Assembly: GCA_002005505.1 (NCBI GenBank)
Contig: MVGU01001258.1
Span: forward strand, 85,001 to 149,000
DNA: 64,000 nucleotides
Direction of reading: 5' to 3'
Origin: Botryococcus braunii
Lineage: Eukaryota; Chlorophyta; Trebouxiophyceae
The notes below the pieces were generated by a model. It was not told the origin of the DNA. It did not search any database and was given only the letters and a program-made list of their open reading frames with translations. A program made the translations under genes and the position numbers. Below are positions 44,501 to 54,569 of this stretch, piece by piece (the stretch's first letter is position 1; every line of letters starts with the position of its first letter).

Positions 44501-45332
44501 GTCTGCTGCAGCCTCTACCAATTCCTTCACAAAGCCGCAGAATTCGCTTATAACAATGCTTATCAAGAATCCGTTCGCACAACTCCCTTCCGATTGGTGT
44601 ATGGGGAGGATCCTATTGAGCCGTTTGCAGTGATTTCTGGGACCACTTTTCCGTCGGCTAAAAGATTTGCTATAAAGTTGCAAGATGATCTTGCGTTAGC
44701 GAAGCGCAACCTGATTGAGGCACAAGATAGGCAGCGCACTTATGCTAATCAGGGGCGCAGACATGTTGAGTATGAAGTTGGGGAAGAAGTAATATTGTCC
44801 ACTAAGAATATTCGTTGGAAGCATCCTGGCACCAAGAAGTTTTTGCCTCCTTTCATTGGGCCATTCAAGATTTTGGCTAGGATTGGCGCTGTTGCATATA
44901 GGCTGGAGTTGCCTGATGAGTACACCATTCACAATGTGTTTCATGTGTCGCAGTTGAAGCCATATCATAAGGGTGTCAACGTGGCTCCCTCACCTCCGCC
45001 AGATTGGATTGATGGTGATTGGGAATACGAGGTGGAGTGTATTTTGATGCATCGAGAGAAGAAGGCTGCGCACCATGCGCCGAAGAAAGAGTATTTGGTA
45101 AAATGGAAAGGCTACGGGCCTGAGCGTAACTCATGGGAACCAGAAGCAGGATTAATAGAACATGCCCAAGAGGTTGTCCAGGAGTACTGGGTTGGTCGCG
45201 CTTTCAATGAGAAGGTGGGAATAAGGAAGCGCACGGAAAGGTGTCGCGGCTGCAGGCAACGGTACTAAGATGCGAACTAATGAGCACGCCTCAGCAACTA
45301 AGAATACTGCGCCTAAGAAGAGGCGGAATTAG
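41513..45332 (+). pseudogene. pol: Pol of gypsy K unit 2, multiply broken
   Basis: Protease has VDTGGELSF where relatives have DTGATHSF. RT begins ([33 protein letters not shown]) and hits TAA at 42971-42973 in place of the Gln of SGYHQ. It continues with VVVYLDDVLIFSK and breaks again near 43590 at the start of RNase H. RNase H and the spacer follow to a TAA at 44248-44250 (Lys codon in unit 1). The integrase zinc domain is followed by a deletion at about 44532 that removes about 400 bp including most of the DDE core. The integrase C-terminus and chromodomain then read from about 44535 until a frameshift near 45236. The homologous stop is at 45330-45332. Confidence 0.9.
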
Positions 45333-45758
45333 ACACGGAGAGGCGATCTTTTCCTGCACTTCTTTGTTGCGGGTACAGCATGGCTGCCCGCCGGGGGGAG
45401 GGAGAAGGGCTTAGTTGCTCCCGGCGTGTCACCCCGTTGTTATACAAGTGGGAAGTTCAGTACGGTGAGCTGTATCGCGCGCGCATGATGTTAAGTGTAG
45501 ATCATCGATCCACTTTGAAGCCCGCCATGACAATTTCAAGCAATGAATGATGATGAACAAAGCTCACTGACGTACCCTGGCGTACCTCACCATTGGAGGC
45601 TCAACAAACTTGTCGCCAATGCTATATGTGTAAAAACAATTGTTGCTCGAGTGTAGACGGCATGTACACTGCTTGTGGAACTCTTACCTTATAGAGTCTT
45701 GCTCGTGATGACTGCTCTGATGTCAGCGAGGACGCTCCCATGTAGGGGAGGGGGAAGT
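45333..45758 (+). other. 3' non-coding region of K unit 2
   Basis: Matches 39652-40077, with the same purine tract before the LTR. No gene seen. Confidence 0.8.
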
Positions 45759-45982
45759 TGTAACGGCAGGAAGCTGCCAGGTCCTGAAATGAGTAGGATT
45801 TTGGGCAGGAAGCTGCCAGGTCCTGAAATGTGTAGGATTCCGGGTTTGATCGAAGGCTCTGGAAAGTGGCACACGTCTTGGCGTCGAAGGAAGTCCCGGT
45901 GCTGACCGGCTTGTAACAGATTCCGCTGAATGCTCTAACCTGACTGGTGTCTCGTCTCTCTCTCTCTTCCTTTGCCACCACA
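45759..45982 (+). repeat. Terminal LTR of K
   Basis: 224 bp, about one difference from 40078-40301. Confidence 0.92.
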
Positions 45983-46871
45983 CCATAGGAAGCCTGACCA
46001 TCAGCAGGTGCTCCAGCTCCCACTCCTGGTGCTGCTCCAGCGCCCGGTGCAGCTCCAGCGCCTTGAGGAGGCCCAGGGATTCCACCCTGAGCTGGTACGG
46101 CTGCTGCTGCTGCCGGCACAACTGCTGCAGCTGCTGCTGTGACGTGCACTAACTTTGCCAACGGGATGTCCTGGCACTCCAAGTTCTCAATGGCAGTGAG
46201 CATCGTCTCCAACATGTCGTAGGGATCTGACTTGGCGAAGGTAATCGCACAGGCGTCATTCTGCAAGACTGCAGGAAGCCCCTTGTACATGTGCCTGCAG
46301 ATCTGGCGATCTCCCAGCTTATGGTTATTAGCTTCCAGGGAGGCGGCGTACTGATAACCCGGTGACACCATTCTTGCACGGTCTCTCCCTTTACCATTCC
46401 TTGCTCAAGCCCCTTGATCCACTTCTCATTTATTTCCCTGTCCTTCCCTCCAATGCAGCGATCTGCCATCCACTGAATGAAGTCAAAAGCGCTCCTCCGC
46501 CGTTTGACTTCGTCCTGCCACATGGGTGGGATAGACTATAGAATGAAATGTTTTACTGCTGCGTTCTCTGCATTCCTGGGCATGGGTGCCTCCATAGCTC
46601 CCATAGCTCCATTCTGCATCGCGCAGGACTCCAGCTCCTCACGCCAGGCCCTGAAATTGGTGCGGTCAGCCTTCAGCTGCGGAGACATCTTGGGATTGGA
46701 GGAGTCCATTGTGTATGCATACGAGCTGGCTGTAGTGCCTCCAGTGGTCTGTCCTGACTGTCCAGCTCCTGAGGAGGTTGTGCTGCCTCCTGCTGGTGTT
46801 GCCATAGTCCCTGTACTGCTGGGGTTATTTCCAGAAACCTTGCTTTGAGAACGAGTTTGAGGTCTGGTCAT
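45983..46871 (-). pseudogene. gag: Partial, broken Gag of copia G
   Basis: Minus-strand Gag homologous to D Gag: NPKMSPQLKADRTNFRAWREEL, FDFIQWMADRCIGGKDREI, LEQGMVKGETVQEWCHRVIS. In-frame start MTRPQTRSQSK at about 46871. A stop follows KHFIL (about 46536), and frame changes occur near 46370. The C-terminal Ala/Gly/Pro-rich spacer runs into the K LTR at 45982, so the zinc knuckle and all of Pol are absent. Confidence 0.82.
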
Positions 46872-47284
46872 ACACTTCACTTCCTCTCACAGCGTTCAGC
46901 CTGACACAGCTGATTAAGCATAACCTTCCGGCGTACACCACGGCACTTCCATGTATTCCACCCTTTCGAGGTCCAGCATGTAAACTTGTGTAGCTCAAAA
47001 TGCAATTTATTCTTCAGCAATTCAATCACCTGACCACCCGGACCTACTGACGGTCTCACGATAACGACGATGGGTGATAAACTCAGGTGCGAAATTCACG
47101 ATAGAAACCTCCCAAAAGATTGAAGACTCTGTAGGTAGGCCTTCTGAGTGAAGACCCAATTGTTCCTTTGTTTCCTCTTCTTGCCGTCAGGCGAGTCCGT
47201 GGAAAACCCAGTACAGATGCATGCGATGATGACATGCACTCCTGTCTGCCCTTGGCTCAGCTGGAAGGGCGTGCGCCCATAAGC
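46872..47284 (-). other. Leader of copia G with decayed primer site
   Basis: Between LTR and gag. The primer site position reads GCTTATGGGCGCA (minus strand, 47284-47272), two changes from the intact site. A 60-codon ORF (47059-46877) ends 5 nt before the gag ATG; unrecognised and perhaps fortuitous. Confidence 0.55.
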
Positions 47285-47908
47285 TGTAAAAGGTTATGGG
47301 CGTTGGCGTATCCTGTACACGGCAGACAGGTCGTCAGTAGACGAAGTTACGCTAGCTGCCGTCCGTACGACTCTCTGCTGAGTATCATGCACAACTGTAG
47401 GACAAGACTAGCATCTAGAAATGCCCAGCATCTTTCACAACCAGTTCTGTTACATCATTGTGTTGCACTCAAGCACCGATCAAGCAATTACTAGATAAGG
47501 CTCTACGCGGCTACGTTCAAGTACATGCCTATACTCCCTACAGTCACTGTCCCTTCTCTGTTTAAGTGACTACAGGTTACACTAAGCTTGTTCACTCTCA
47601 CTATAGCAACAATGATACAACACACACTGCCGCACCGCACCTGTACATGGCAGACACGTTGTCAGTAGACGAAGTTACTATAGCTGCAGTCCAACGACTG
47701 TCTGCTGAGTATCATGCACAACTGTAGGACAAGACTAGCATCTGGAAATGCCCAGCATCTTTCACAACCGGTTGGCATTCACACTGGTGGGGCAGCCTTA
47801 AGAGTTCACCCGAAAAACGTGTAATCTAGATCAGATTGTACGTTATGTTCGAAAGCGTCCACAACCTACCGTGTTTCAAGGTACCTTATGTTCTCAATGG
47901 ACCCATGT
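47285..47908 (-). repeat. 5' LTR of copia G, main part
   Basis: Two copies of the family's internal repeat (from about 47313 and about 47641, offset 328); the inner copy ends ACAG followed by GTGCGG on the minus strand. Continues at 48607-48681 beyond the inserted LTR H. Confidence 0.85.
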
Positions 47909-48606
47909 TGTAAAAAGGTTATGGGCATTAGCGTATCCTGTAAGCAAGCAGACAAGTCGTAAGTTTGTGTTTCTGAGCTGCAGTCCTTGACGACTGTCTG
48001 CTCTTTAAACACATGCAACTGCATGAACAAGACTGGCATCCTTATGTGCCCAGTATCTTTCCAAACCAGTTCCATTACACGTTGATCTGTCAATGAGCAT
48101 CTACACACGGATAAGCTCCCGACGGCTGAAAGCAAGTACCTTCCTATACTCAATCAAGACTCCGTCCCTTGGCTGTTTGGGAGACTTGATTGTACACTAA
48201 GATGGTTCACTTACAAACAAGCAATCAAACATGAACACATTACTAATACACACCCTGCGTCACCGCACCTGTAAGCAAGCAGACGGGTCGTAAGTTTGTG
48301 TTTCTCAGCTACAGTCCTTGACGACTGTCTGCTCTTTAAACACATGCAACTGCATGAACAAGACTGGCATCCTTGTGTGCCCAGTATCTTTCCAAACCAG
48401 TTGCTCGACTATGCGGTGATCGCAGCTTTTATAGTTCTTTCACACTAACGCGTTACCTAGATCAGATTGTACCATATGATCGAAATCGTCCACAACCTAA
48501 CGTGTCTCAAGGTACCTTATGTTCTCAATGGACCCATATCCTAATAGTGCACACCTGAAGATCACTTAAAGCACAAGGCATTCAATAATAATGTTCAGAA
48601 CTCAAC
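47909..48606 (-). repeat. Solo LTR H inside the LTR of G
   Basis: 698 bp, minus strand TGTTGAGTTC...CTTTTTACA, closely related to the N LTR (58190-58886). Near-perfect target duplication CATGT / CATAT (47904-47908, 48607-48611). Internal repeats start at about 47938 and 48269 (offset 331). No internal region is left, so it arose by LTR-LTR recombination. Confidence 0.88.
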
Positions 48607-48681
48607 ACATATCCTAATAGTGCACACATGAAGATCACTTAAAGCACAAGGCATTCACTAATAATGTTCAGAACTCAACAC
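48607..48681 (-). repeat. 5' LTR of copia G, outer end
   Basis: 75 bp that complete the G LTR after insertion H; ends at minus-strand TGTTGAGTTC. Confidence 0.85.
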
Positions 48682-48748
48682 AATCCTTTGACTTCACAGG
48701 CAGGGAGGCAACTTGGTGTGAACTTTCATCCACTACAGTGACCCAAAA
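48682..48748 (-). pseudogene. copia L integrase core fragment
   Basis: 67 bp matching D integrase at about 30995-31060 (TVVDESSHQVASLPVKSKD on the minus strand). Flanked on the left by the G LTR and on the right by gypsy M; the last five bases CAAAA are the M target duplication. Confidence 0.85.
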
Positions 48749-49238
48749 TTTAACGAAGTGAGACGTGTAACTAAGATTTATAACAGGCTAAGCAAGGGTT
48801 TCAGGCAAGGGTGACACCGAAGGTAGGAATCGAAGTTCCAATCCGTTACAAGTTCGCAGCCCTCCTCACGCAGGTCGTCCGAGTCTCCAAAGAACAATAT
48901 ATAATGAACAATGTAGAGAATGCTAGATGTCTCCCTCGTAGCAGCAAACCCAAAGACAATGATAACCACCCGAGTTCCTAGTCCACCTATGCGCGGATCC
49001 GGCTACGTCGGCCCTCTACGAGATGCTCTCGCGAGCATAACGATATGGATGACGAGAGGAGACCCACTAGGATATTACAGTCATTTTCCTACACACAAGG
49101 ACAACGAGATCTACTCGTATCCCAAAGGGCACGAAGAAACATGAACTACGCGCACACCATTACGAACATTATGCTTACGCGCACATCCTACGCGCAGGGG
49201 ACGTGAGACGCGTCGCGCTGACGCGGCACCTCACTACA
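48749..49238 (-). repeat. 3' LTR of gypsy M
   Basis: 490 bp; about one difference (AACAGGC versus AACAAGC) from the other LTR. Confidence 0.95.
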
Positions 49239-49251
49239 TACTCCCCCCCTT
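49239..49251 (-). promoter_or_regulatory. Polypurine tract of gypsy M
   Basis: Minus strand AAGGGGGGGAGTA, directly before the 3' LTR. Confidence 0.85.
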
Positions 49252-49917
49252 ATTCCTGTGCGTCCCCGCGCAGAAGGCAGAGCGCAACAACAAACAGACA
49301 AGACAAACAAAGGAACAAGACCTTCCAACATGCGGAGACTCAGACTTAGACCTACGGGCAACCCGCCTCCCGTGTTGCCAGACCCCAGCCGAATGCTGCG
49401 TATTGGGGTCCCCACCATAATGCAATAAGAACAAGGATCAGGCATGACTAACAGAACAAAAGACAAAACACTGAGAGAAAAACGAAAGTCCACATGATGA
49501 ACAGCCAAAATGAGACACAAGGGCAGAGCTAAAAGTCCAGATGTCCAAAAGTCCAGAGTCCAAGGGGAGTCCAATTTCCACATATAGTCCAGTATTACGC
49601 CAGTATTGCACCATATTGATCAGGTGTGGTAGTGAAGTGAAAAGGCCATACACCTAATGTGCACAAAAATCTATCCAGGTAAGGGACCCATGGTCAACCC
49701 TACCGGGTAAGGCAGCCTTACCCTAGCCTATCCAAAGTCCATATGGCCATACAGAGAGACCCCTCCAAGGAGGGCCAACCGGTCGACGGGACCCTAAGGG
49801 TGGACCCTAGAAGTCGTGCCCTTGGGAGGCAATGGCGGGAGCCCGTGACTCTCTCTGTATTCTTCCACTTTATTGTGGCAACAACGCGTGACCTGTGCAA
49901 GTTATTTCCAGCTATCC
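49252..49917 (-). other. 3' non-coding region of gypsy M
   Basis: No integrase core end and no chromodomain can be read here; the sequence looks like non-coding tail comparable in position to that of B. No gene supported. Confidence 0.6.
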
Positions 49918-52388
49918 TCATTTGGCTCGTTCGGATCGTCCAGAGTGCGGCCGCGTTCGCCAGTGAGTGGCTTGTGATCCACAATGCCACCACACCCGGG
50001 ATCCACGATACATCCACACCCATGTCCTTAACAATTGTGCTAGAGTATAAGCATCAGCTTTCATTGTTGTAGCAGCAAAATGAGCACACTTGTTAAGCCT
50101 ATCCACGACAAATCAAATAGCATCATTTCCACTTGGGGTCTGTGGGAGGTTAGTAATAAAGTCCATAGACACACTTTGCCACTTCCTTCCTGGTATTTGC
50201 AAGGGGTGAAGAAGACCAGCAGGCAAAGTATTCCGAGCCTTGACTCGTTGACAAGAGTCACAATGAGCAACATAGGCTTTGACATCCTCATACATTCCCG
50301 GCCAATACCATTCCCTTGTTACAAGCTCGTACATGCGAGTTACTCCAGGGTGACCAACATGAGGTGGATCATGTAAAGCTTCCAAAATTCCACGTCGTAG
50401 GTTCTCCACGACAAGTTCCCCATCTTTCCTTTCCTCAAACAATGCAGGAACATATTTCCGTCCATTCCTCTCCCAAAAGCCTCCCTTTTGACTAACCTTC
50501 CTTCTATTCGCACGCGCTGCCAACCACGGATCGTATGTGTAAGCCTTCTCAAGTTTGCCAAGTAGGGATTCGTACCCATCGGTCTCGCGGGTAAGCTCAC
50601 TCGGGCTGGCCAACCCGATTTGCTCCATCGTGCCGAGGGAGCTTGGGGTCTCGTGAGCGGGCCCCGGGAGCGTGACCTTGGGGACCTTGCGGACCCGAGC
50701 TGTGAGGGTACCCTCGACATCCCGGCTGGAGGGGGTGAGGGAGTCCGGACTGGTGCGCCGACGCTTGCGCCGGAGGGCAGCCCCGGCCACAGCAGCCCCA
50801 TTGTCCCTCCCCCCAGGTCCAGGGTGTTGAGTGACACCTGGAGAGCGGATCCGCAATGTTGGTCTTGCCCGGTTCCCATACCCATTCAATCTCAAACTCC
50901 TGCAGGCGCTCGGCCCACCGAGCCCTCCGAGGACTAAGCCCCACCTGTTGACCCAAGAAGGTGTTGCACTTGTGATCCGTCACCACCGTTACTGGCTTAC
51001 CTAACAAATAACATCTCCATTCCGTGAGAGCATACACTACAGCCAATAACTCCCGTTCCGTGGCACTGTAGTTCCTCTCGCTTGCTCCCAACTTTTTACT
51101 GAACTACGCACAAACCTTCCCATTTTGAAACAGTACAGCTCCCACGCCGTAATCGCATGCGTCGCACACTACCTTAAATGGCCGACGTACGTCCGGGAGT
51201 GTTAAGATAGGGGCACTTACCAAAGCTTCCTTTATGTTGTCAAATGCTTCCTGTTGTTCCTGTCCCCACTTCCAAGGTGCTTTTGCCCCAGAGAGAGCTG
51301 TCAATGGGGTTGCCAGGATACTGTAGTTCTGAATAAACTTTCGAAAGTAATTAGACAACCCAAGAAACCTCCTAACTTCCGTTACGTTTGTGGGCGTAGG
51401 CCACTCCTGCACCACCTTGACTTTATCCATATCCACTTCCAACCCATTTTCCCCAATGATGTGTCCCAAGTATTTCAATTGTTTCTCAAAGAAAGAGCAT
51501 TTGACAAGTTTTGCCAGGAGTTGATGTTCGCGTAGACGGGTGAAAACTCTGTCCAACTGCAGAAGGTGTTCCTCTTCCGTTTTGCTATAAATGAGCACAT
51601 CATCCTAGTATACAACCACAAAGCCTTCCCTTATAAAGTCGTGAAAAACCTCATTCATAAGCCGTTGAAATGTCGCGGGCGCGTTGGTCAAACCAAAGGG
51701 AAGTACAAGAAATTCGTACAAGCCAAAAGGGGTCCTGAAGGCAGTTTTAGGCACATCCTCCTTGCGAAGTCGCACTTGATGGTACCCAGACAACAAGTCC
51801 AAGCTCGAAAACACCTTGGCTCCCTTAAGCCTATCCAACAGATCGTCAATTCTGGGGAGAGGGTACCGGTACTACTGGGGGGTTTTGTGACGACGGGGGT
51901 GTCGTCCATAGATTTGTCGGTGTCCGCCAAGTCGGCCTCACTTGAGGCGTCCTCCCCGGTGATGTCCACCAGTCAAACAACACTGAAAGGATTTTCCCCT
52001 TAACATTCGCCGGAAAGGTCATAGCTAGCGGAGAGTCAGTAGTAACACTTCCCATGGTGAGTGTGGGTCTTGGGGGAACCACACAACATACAAAAGAGAA
52101 TGGGTATACACTAGTTTGACCATTCATGTCCACCGCCTGTCCCTTCCTTCCTGAACACACTTCCACAATCCTTCCTTGCATACGGTGAGCATAGAGACTC
52201 TTACTTTTCCAAGTTTTCCTTCCCACAATGAAACAACAAGTGAGGGACGGGTTGCACCTTTGTTCCCATAAAAACTTGGAAATCTCAGATTCAGCCTTCC
52301 TAACATTTGGCACCACAAGGTTCACCCCTTCCTTTCCCAAATTGGAGGCCACAAGAGAGTGCAAAACATGCAAGCAAGTGGCATCCAT
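49918..52388 (-). pseudogene. pol: Deleted and mutated Pol of gypsy M
   Basis: Minus strand from 52388. The pre-protease region (FIVGRKTWKSKSLY) resembles B, but the sequence jumps just before the DTGA active site into a Pro/Thr-rich spacer, so protease and the RT N-terminus are gone. RT resumes at about 51850 ([25 protein letters not shown]). At the catalytic motif the Leu codon of YLDD is TAG (about 51604). RNase H is present (DACDYGVGAVLFQ, ATERELLAVVYALTEWRCYLL), with a stop near 51100. Integrase has the zinc domain (HDPPHVGHPGVTRM ... CDSCQRVKA) and SMDFITNLPQTPSGND, then a stop and loss of the remaining core. No chromodomain. Confidence 0.9.
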
Positions 52389-52399
52389 GGCTTCAGAAT

Positions 52400-53626
52400 T
52401 TACTTTTGAGGATTATGCCCCGGCCCTTTTCCCTTCCAATGTGCTCCCCGGCCACCACGGCCCTTCCACTGCCCACCTCGAGCTTGATTAGAGGGGAAAG
52501 GAGGAGGTGGGGGCAATTGACTGTCGCGCCTGCTCTTCCTTTGCAAGTAGTCCCGCTTGGCCTGACATTGCCATTGCTCGTGACCAAAGTTTTTGCAGAA
52601 ATAACACTGGCGCTCGGAGGGGACGCTTGTCCGAGAATCTAACTTCCCACCAACGGTGTGTCCGACGGCTCCAAGCACAGGCCCCTGGGTGAATCCCGGA
52701 AAGTATGCCGGCGTGCTTGTTGGAGTCCTCTTCACAACGTTGAGAACCTTCCTTCCTTCCTGTCCCCTCAGCATCCCCCCTGATTTTAAGTTGCTTTCAT
52801 ATTGCACCACATAAGTGCACAATGAGTCGAGGCTTGTGAACCTGGCACCAGTTTGAGGGTTAACTGTGCAAGCAACTCTAATAGGAGTATTCAGGCCTTT
52901 GAGGAACATATATATTTTATCATTTTCGCAGATGTCATATTCGGTTTCTACATCACTCAACAAGGAAATAAACCTTTCTATGTATCTTTCAACGCTTTCT
53001 TGCCCTTGATAAACATGGTCTAATTTTTGCCGGGCAGCCATAACCAAATCGGTAGAGTCGTATCGATTTCCCATAAAATTTTTAAAGTCTTCCCATGTTG
53101 GCTCTGTTTGACCTCCTTCCCTTTCCTTCCTTTTGAGGTATGTCCCCCACACCTTTGTAGGTCGCTCCTCCATACATTGCAGCGCGACTGCCACCCACTT
53201 GTCCCTTGACACATTTGAAATGTCCACATATGATTCCACCTTACTAGCAAAGAATTGGAAGCTTCCTCTTTTTCCTGTAAACATGGCTGGTGTAGGCACA
53301 CGCACGACGTTAGTGGTGGATGACGTCCGCTTGGATGCTCGTTCTCCCTCCAAGGCCTCAATCCGCTTCAATAACCGTAGAATTAGGGATTTAGTCTTAT
53401 TTTTCTTCAAGGGTGTCTTCAAAGGAGTGGGTTTGGGTTTCGTTTTGGGTGTGGTCGGTTTGGGCGATGGGGCCAATTGCAATTCCGTTTCGGACTCTTC
53501 CAAAAGATCATCGACTTCAATACCTTCCTTTTCCAAACCTTCCAAAATTTCTTTCTCTTTAAGAGGGAGACCGGAGTACTTTTTTCCTTTCCGTTTAACC
53601 GCCATCATATCAATGGAACAATGCAA
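52400..53626 (-). CDS. gag: Gag of gypsy M
   Basis: 408 aa, intact. Lys/Pro/Thr-rich N-terminal part (about 45-80, repeated PK and TP), capsid core (FTGKRGSFQFFASKVESYVD ... ESVERYIERFISLLSDVE), zinc knuckle CYFCKNFGHEQWQC (about 350), and a basic Gly/Lys/Arg C-terminus. Clearly homologous to Gag of B along its length. The pol frame begins 11 nt after the stop. Intact Gag next to a dead Pol fits an element that supplies or retains only packaging functions, or simply recent decay by deletion. A second ATG pair six codons downstream is an alternative start. Confidence 0.9.
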   Translation of the reverse strand: MHCSIDMMAVKRKGKKYSGLPLKEKEILEGLEKEGIEVDDLLEESETELQLAPSPKPTTPKTKPKPTPLKTPLKKNKTKSLILRLLKRIEALEGERASKRTSSTTNVVRVPTPAMFTGKRGSFQFFASKVESYVDISNVSRDKWVAVALQCMEERPTKVWGTYLKRKEREGGQTEPTWEDFKNFMGNRYDSTDLVMAARQKLDHVYQGQESVERYIERFISLLSDVETEYDICENDKIYMFLKGLNTPIRVACTVNPQTGARFTSLDSLCTYVVQYESNLKSGGMLRGQEGRKVLNVVKRTPTSTPAYFPGFTQGPVLGAVGHTVGGKLDSRTSVPSERQCYFCKNFGHEQWQCQAKRDYLQRKSRRDSQLPPPPPFPSNQARGGQWKGRGGRGAHWKGKGPGHNPQK

Positions 53627-53672
53627 TTACAACCTTCCCTACGTCTCCCTTCGGTTCGAGGCTCTAACCGCC

Positions 53673-53684
53673 TCGCCGATACCA
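53673..53684 (-). promoter_or_regulatory. Primer-binding site of gypsy M
   Basis: Minus strand TGGTATCGGCGA, 1 nt after the 5' LTR. Confidence 0.87.
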
Positions 53685-53685
53685 A

Positions 53686-54175
53686 TTTAACGAAGTGAGA
53701 CGTGTAACTAAGATTTATAACAAGCTAAGCAAGGGTTTCAGGCAAGGGTGACACCGAAGGTAGGAATCGAAGTTCCAATCCGTTACAAGTTCGCAGCCCT
53801 CCTCACGCAGGTCGTCCGAGTCTCCAAAGAACAATATATAATGAACAATGTAGAGAATGCTAGATGTCTCCCTCGTAGCAGCAAACCCAAAGACAATGAT
53901 AACCACCCGAGTTCCTAGTCCACCTATGCGCGGATCCGGCTACGTCGGCCCTCTACGAGATGCTCTCGCGAGCATAACGATATGGATGACGAGAGGAGAC
54001 CCACTAGGATATTACAGTCATTTTCCTACACACAAGGACAACGAGATCTACTCGTATCCCAAAGGGCACGAAGAAACATGAACTACGCGCACACCATTAC
54101 GAACATTATGCTTACGCGCACATCCTACGCGCAGGGGACGTGAGACGCGTCGCGCTGACGCGGCACCTCACTACA
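53686..54175 (-). repeat. 5' LTR of gypsy M
   Basis: 490 bp, followed by target duplication CAAAA. Confidence 0.95.
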
Positions 54176-54180
54176 CAAAA

Positions 54181-54536
54181 TCGTTCACCTGTGATGGCAG
54201 GAGGTGATATGGGACCCACAATATCCACATGGACTCTATCGAGTGGGTTCTGTGCAGGCCCGGAAGATACAGGGAAAGGAGGTCTGGAGTGTTTCCCATG
54301 TATACACGATTCACAGTGTATAGGGCACTCAGAGCAGGGAGCAAGGGAGATATTGATTCCTGTAACCAGATCTCCCTTGGAGAACCTCATCATGCTGCTG
54401 GCACCAGGATGACCTAACCTAGCATGCCACAGAGATCTCTCGTTACACACATGTCCTATCCTAAGACGAGACGCCTCAGCTCTGTGGTCAAAATGTCTGC
54501 AGCCAACTTGCTGCCCTCTGACATGACTAAGAAACT

Positions 54537-54569
<33 letters not shown>

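Larger units (their letters stand above)
37841..45982 (+). mobile_element. Gypsy K: tandem array with shared LTR and two partial units
   Basis: From left: a 249-bp copy of the 3' non-coding/purine-tract region (37841-38089) fused to an integrase-chromodomain half (unit 1, to 39651), its 3' region, a shared LTR (40078-40301), unit 2 with gag and broken pol (to 45332), 3' region, and final LTR (45759-45982). The two 224-bp LTRs differ at about one position. No clear primer-binding site of the type used by the other gypsies follows 40301. The left boundary has no LTR; the 103 bp at 37738-37840 between F and K hold nothing I recognise. Confidence 0.88.
45983..48681 (-). mobile_element. Fragment of Ty1/copia G (5' LTR and gag only)
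   Basis: Minus strand. The LTR (47285-47908 plus 48607-48681) is interrupted by solo LTR H. The leader and a broken gag end at the K LTR. The reassembled LTR length (694 after removing H and one 5-bp duplication) equals that of D. Pol is missing from this window. Confidence 0.82.
48749..54175 (-). mobile_element. Gypsy M: young LTRs, dead pol
   Basis: 5427 bp, minus strand. LTRs of 490 bp each (48749-49238, 53686-54175) differ at about one base. Target duplication CAAAA is perfect (48744-48748, 54176-54180). Primer-binding site and intact gag are present, but protease, RT and integrase have deletions and stops. The LTR starts TGTAGTGAGG and ends CGTTAAA rather than CA. Related to B by Gag. 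Confidence 0.93.

Noticed and set aside
48778..49144. 63-74 codon ORFs repeated in both M LTRs as small genes
   Set aside because: They lie wholly within LTRs, occur on opposite strands of the same DNA and have no coding features.
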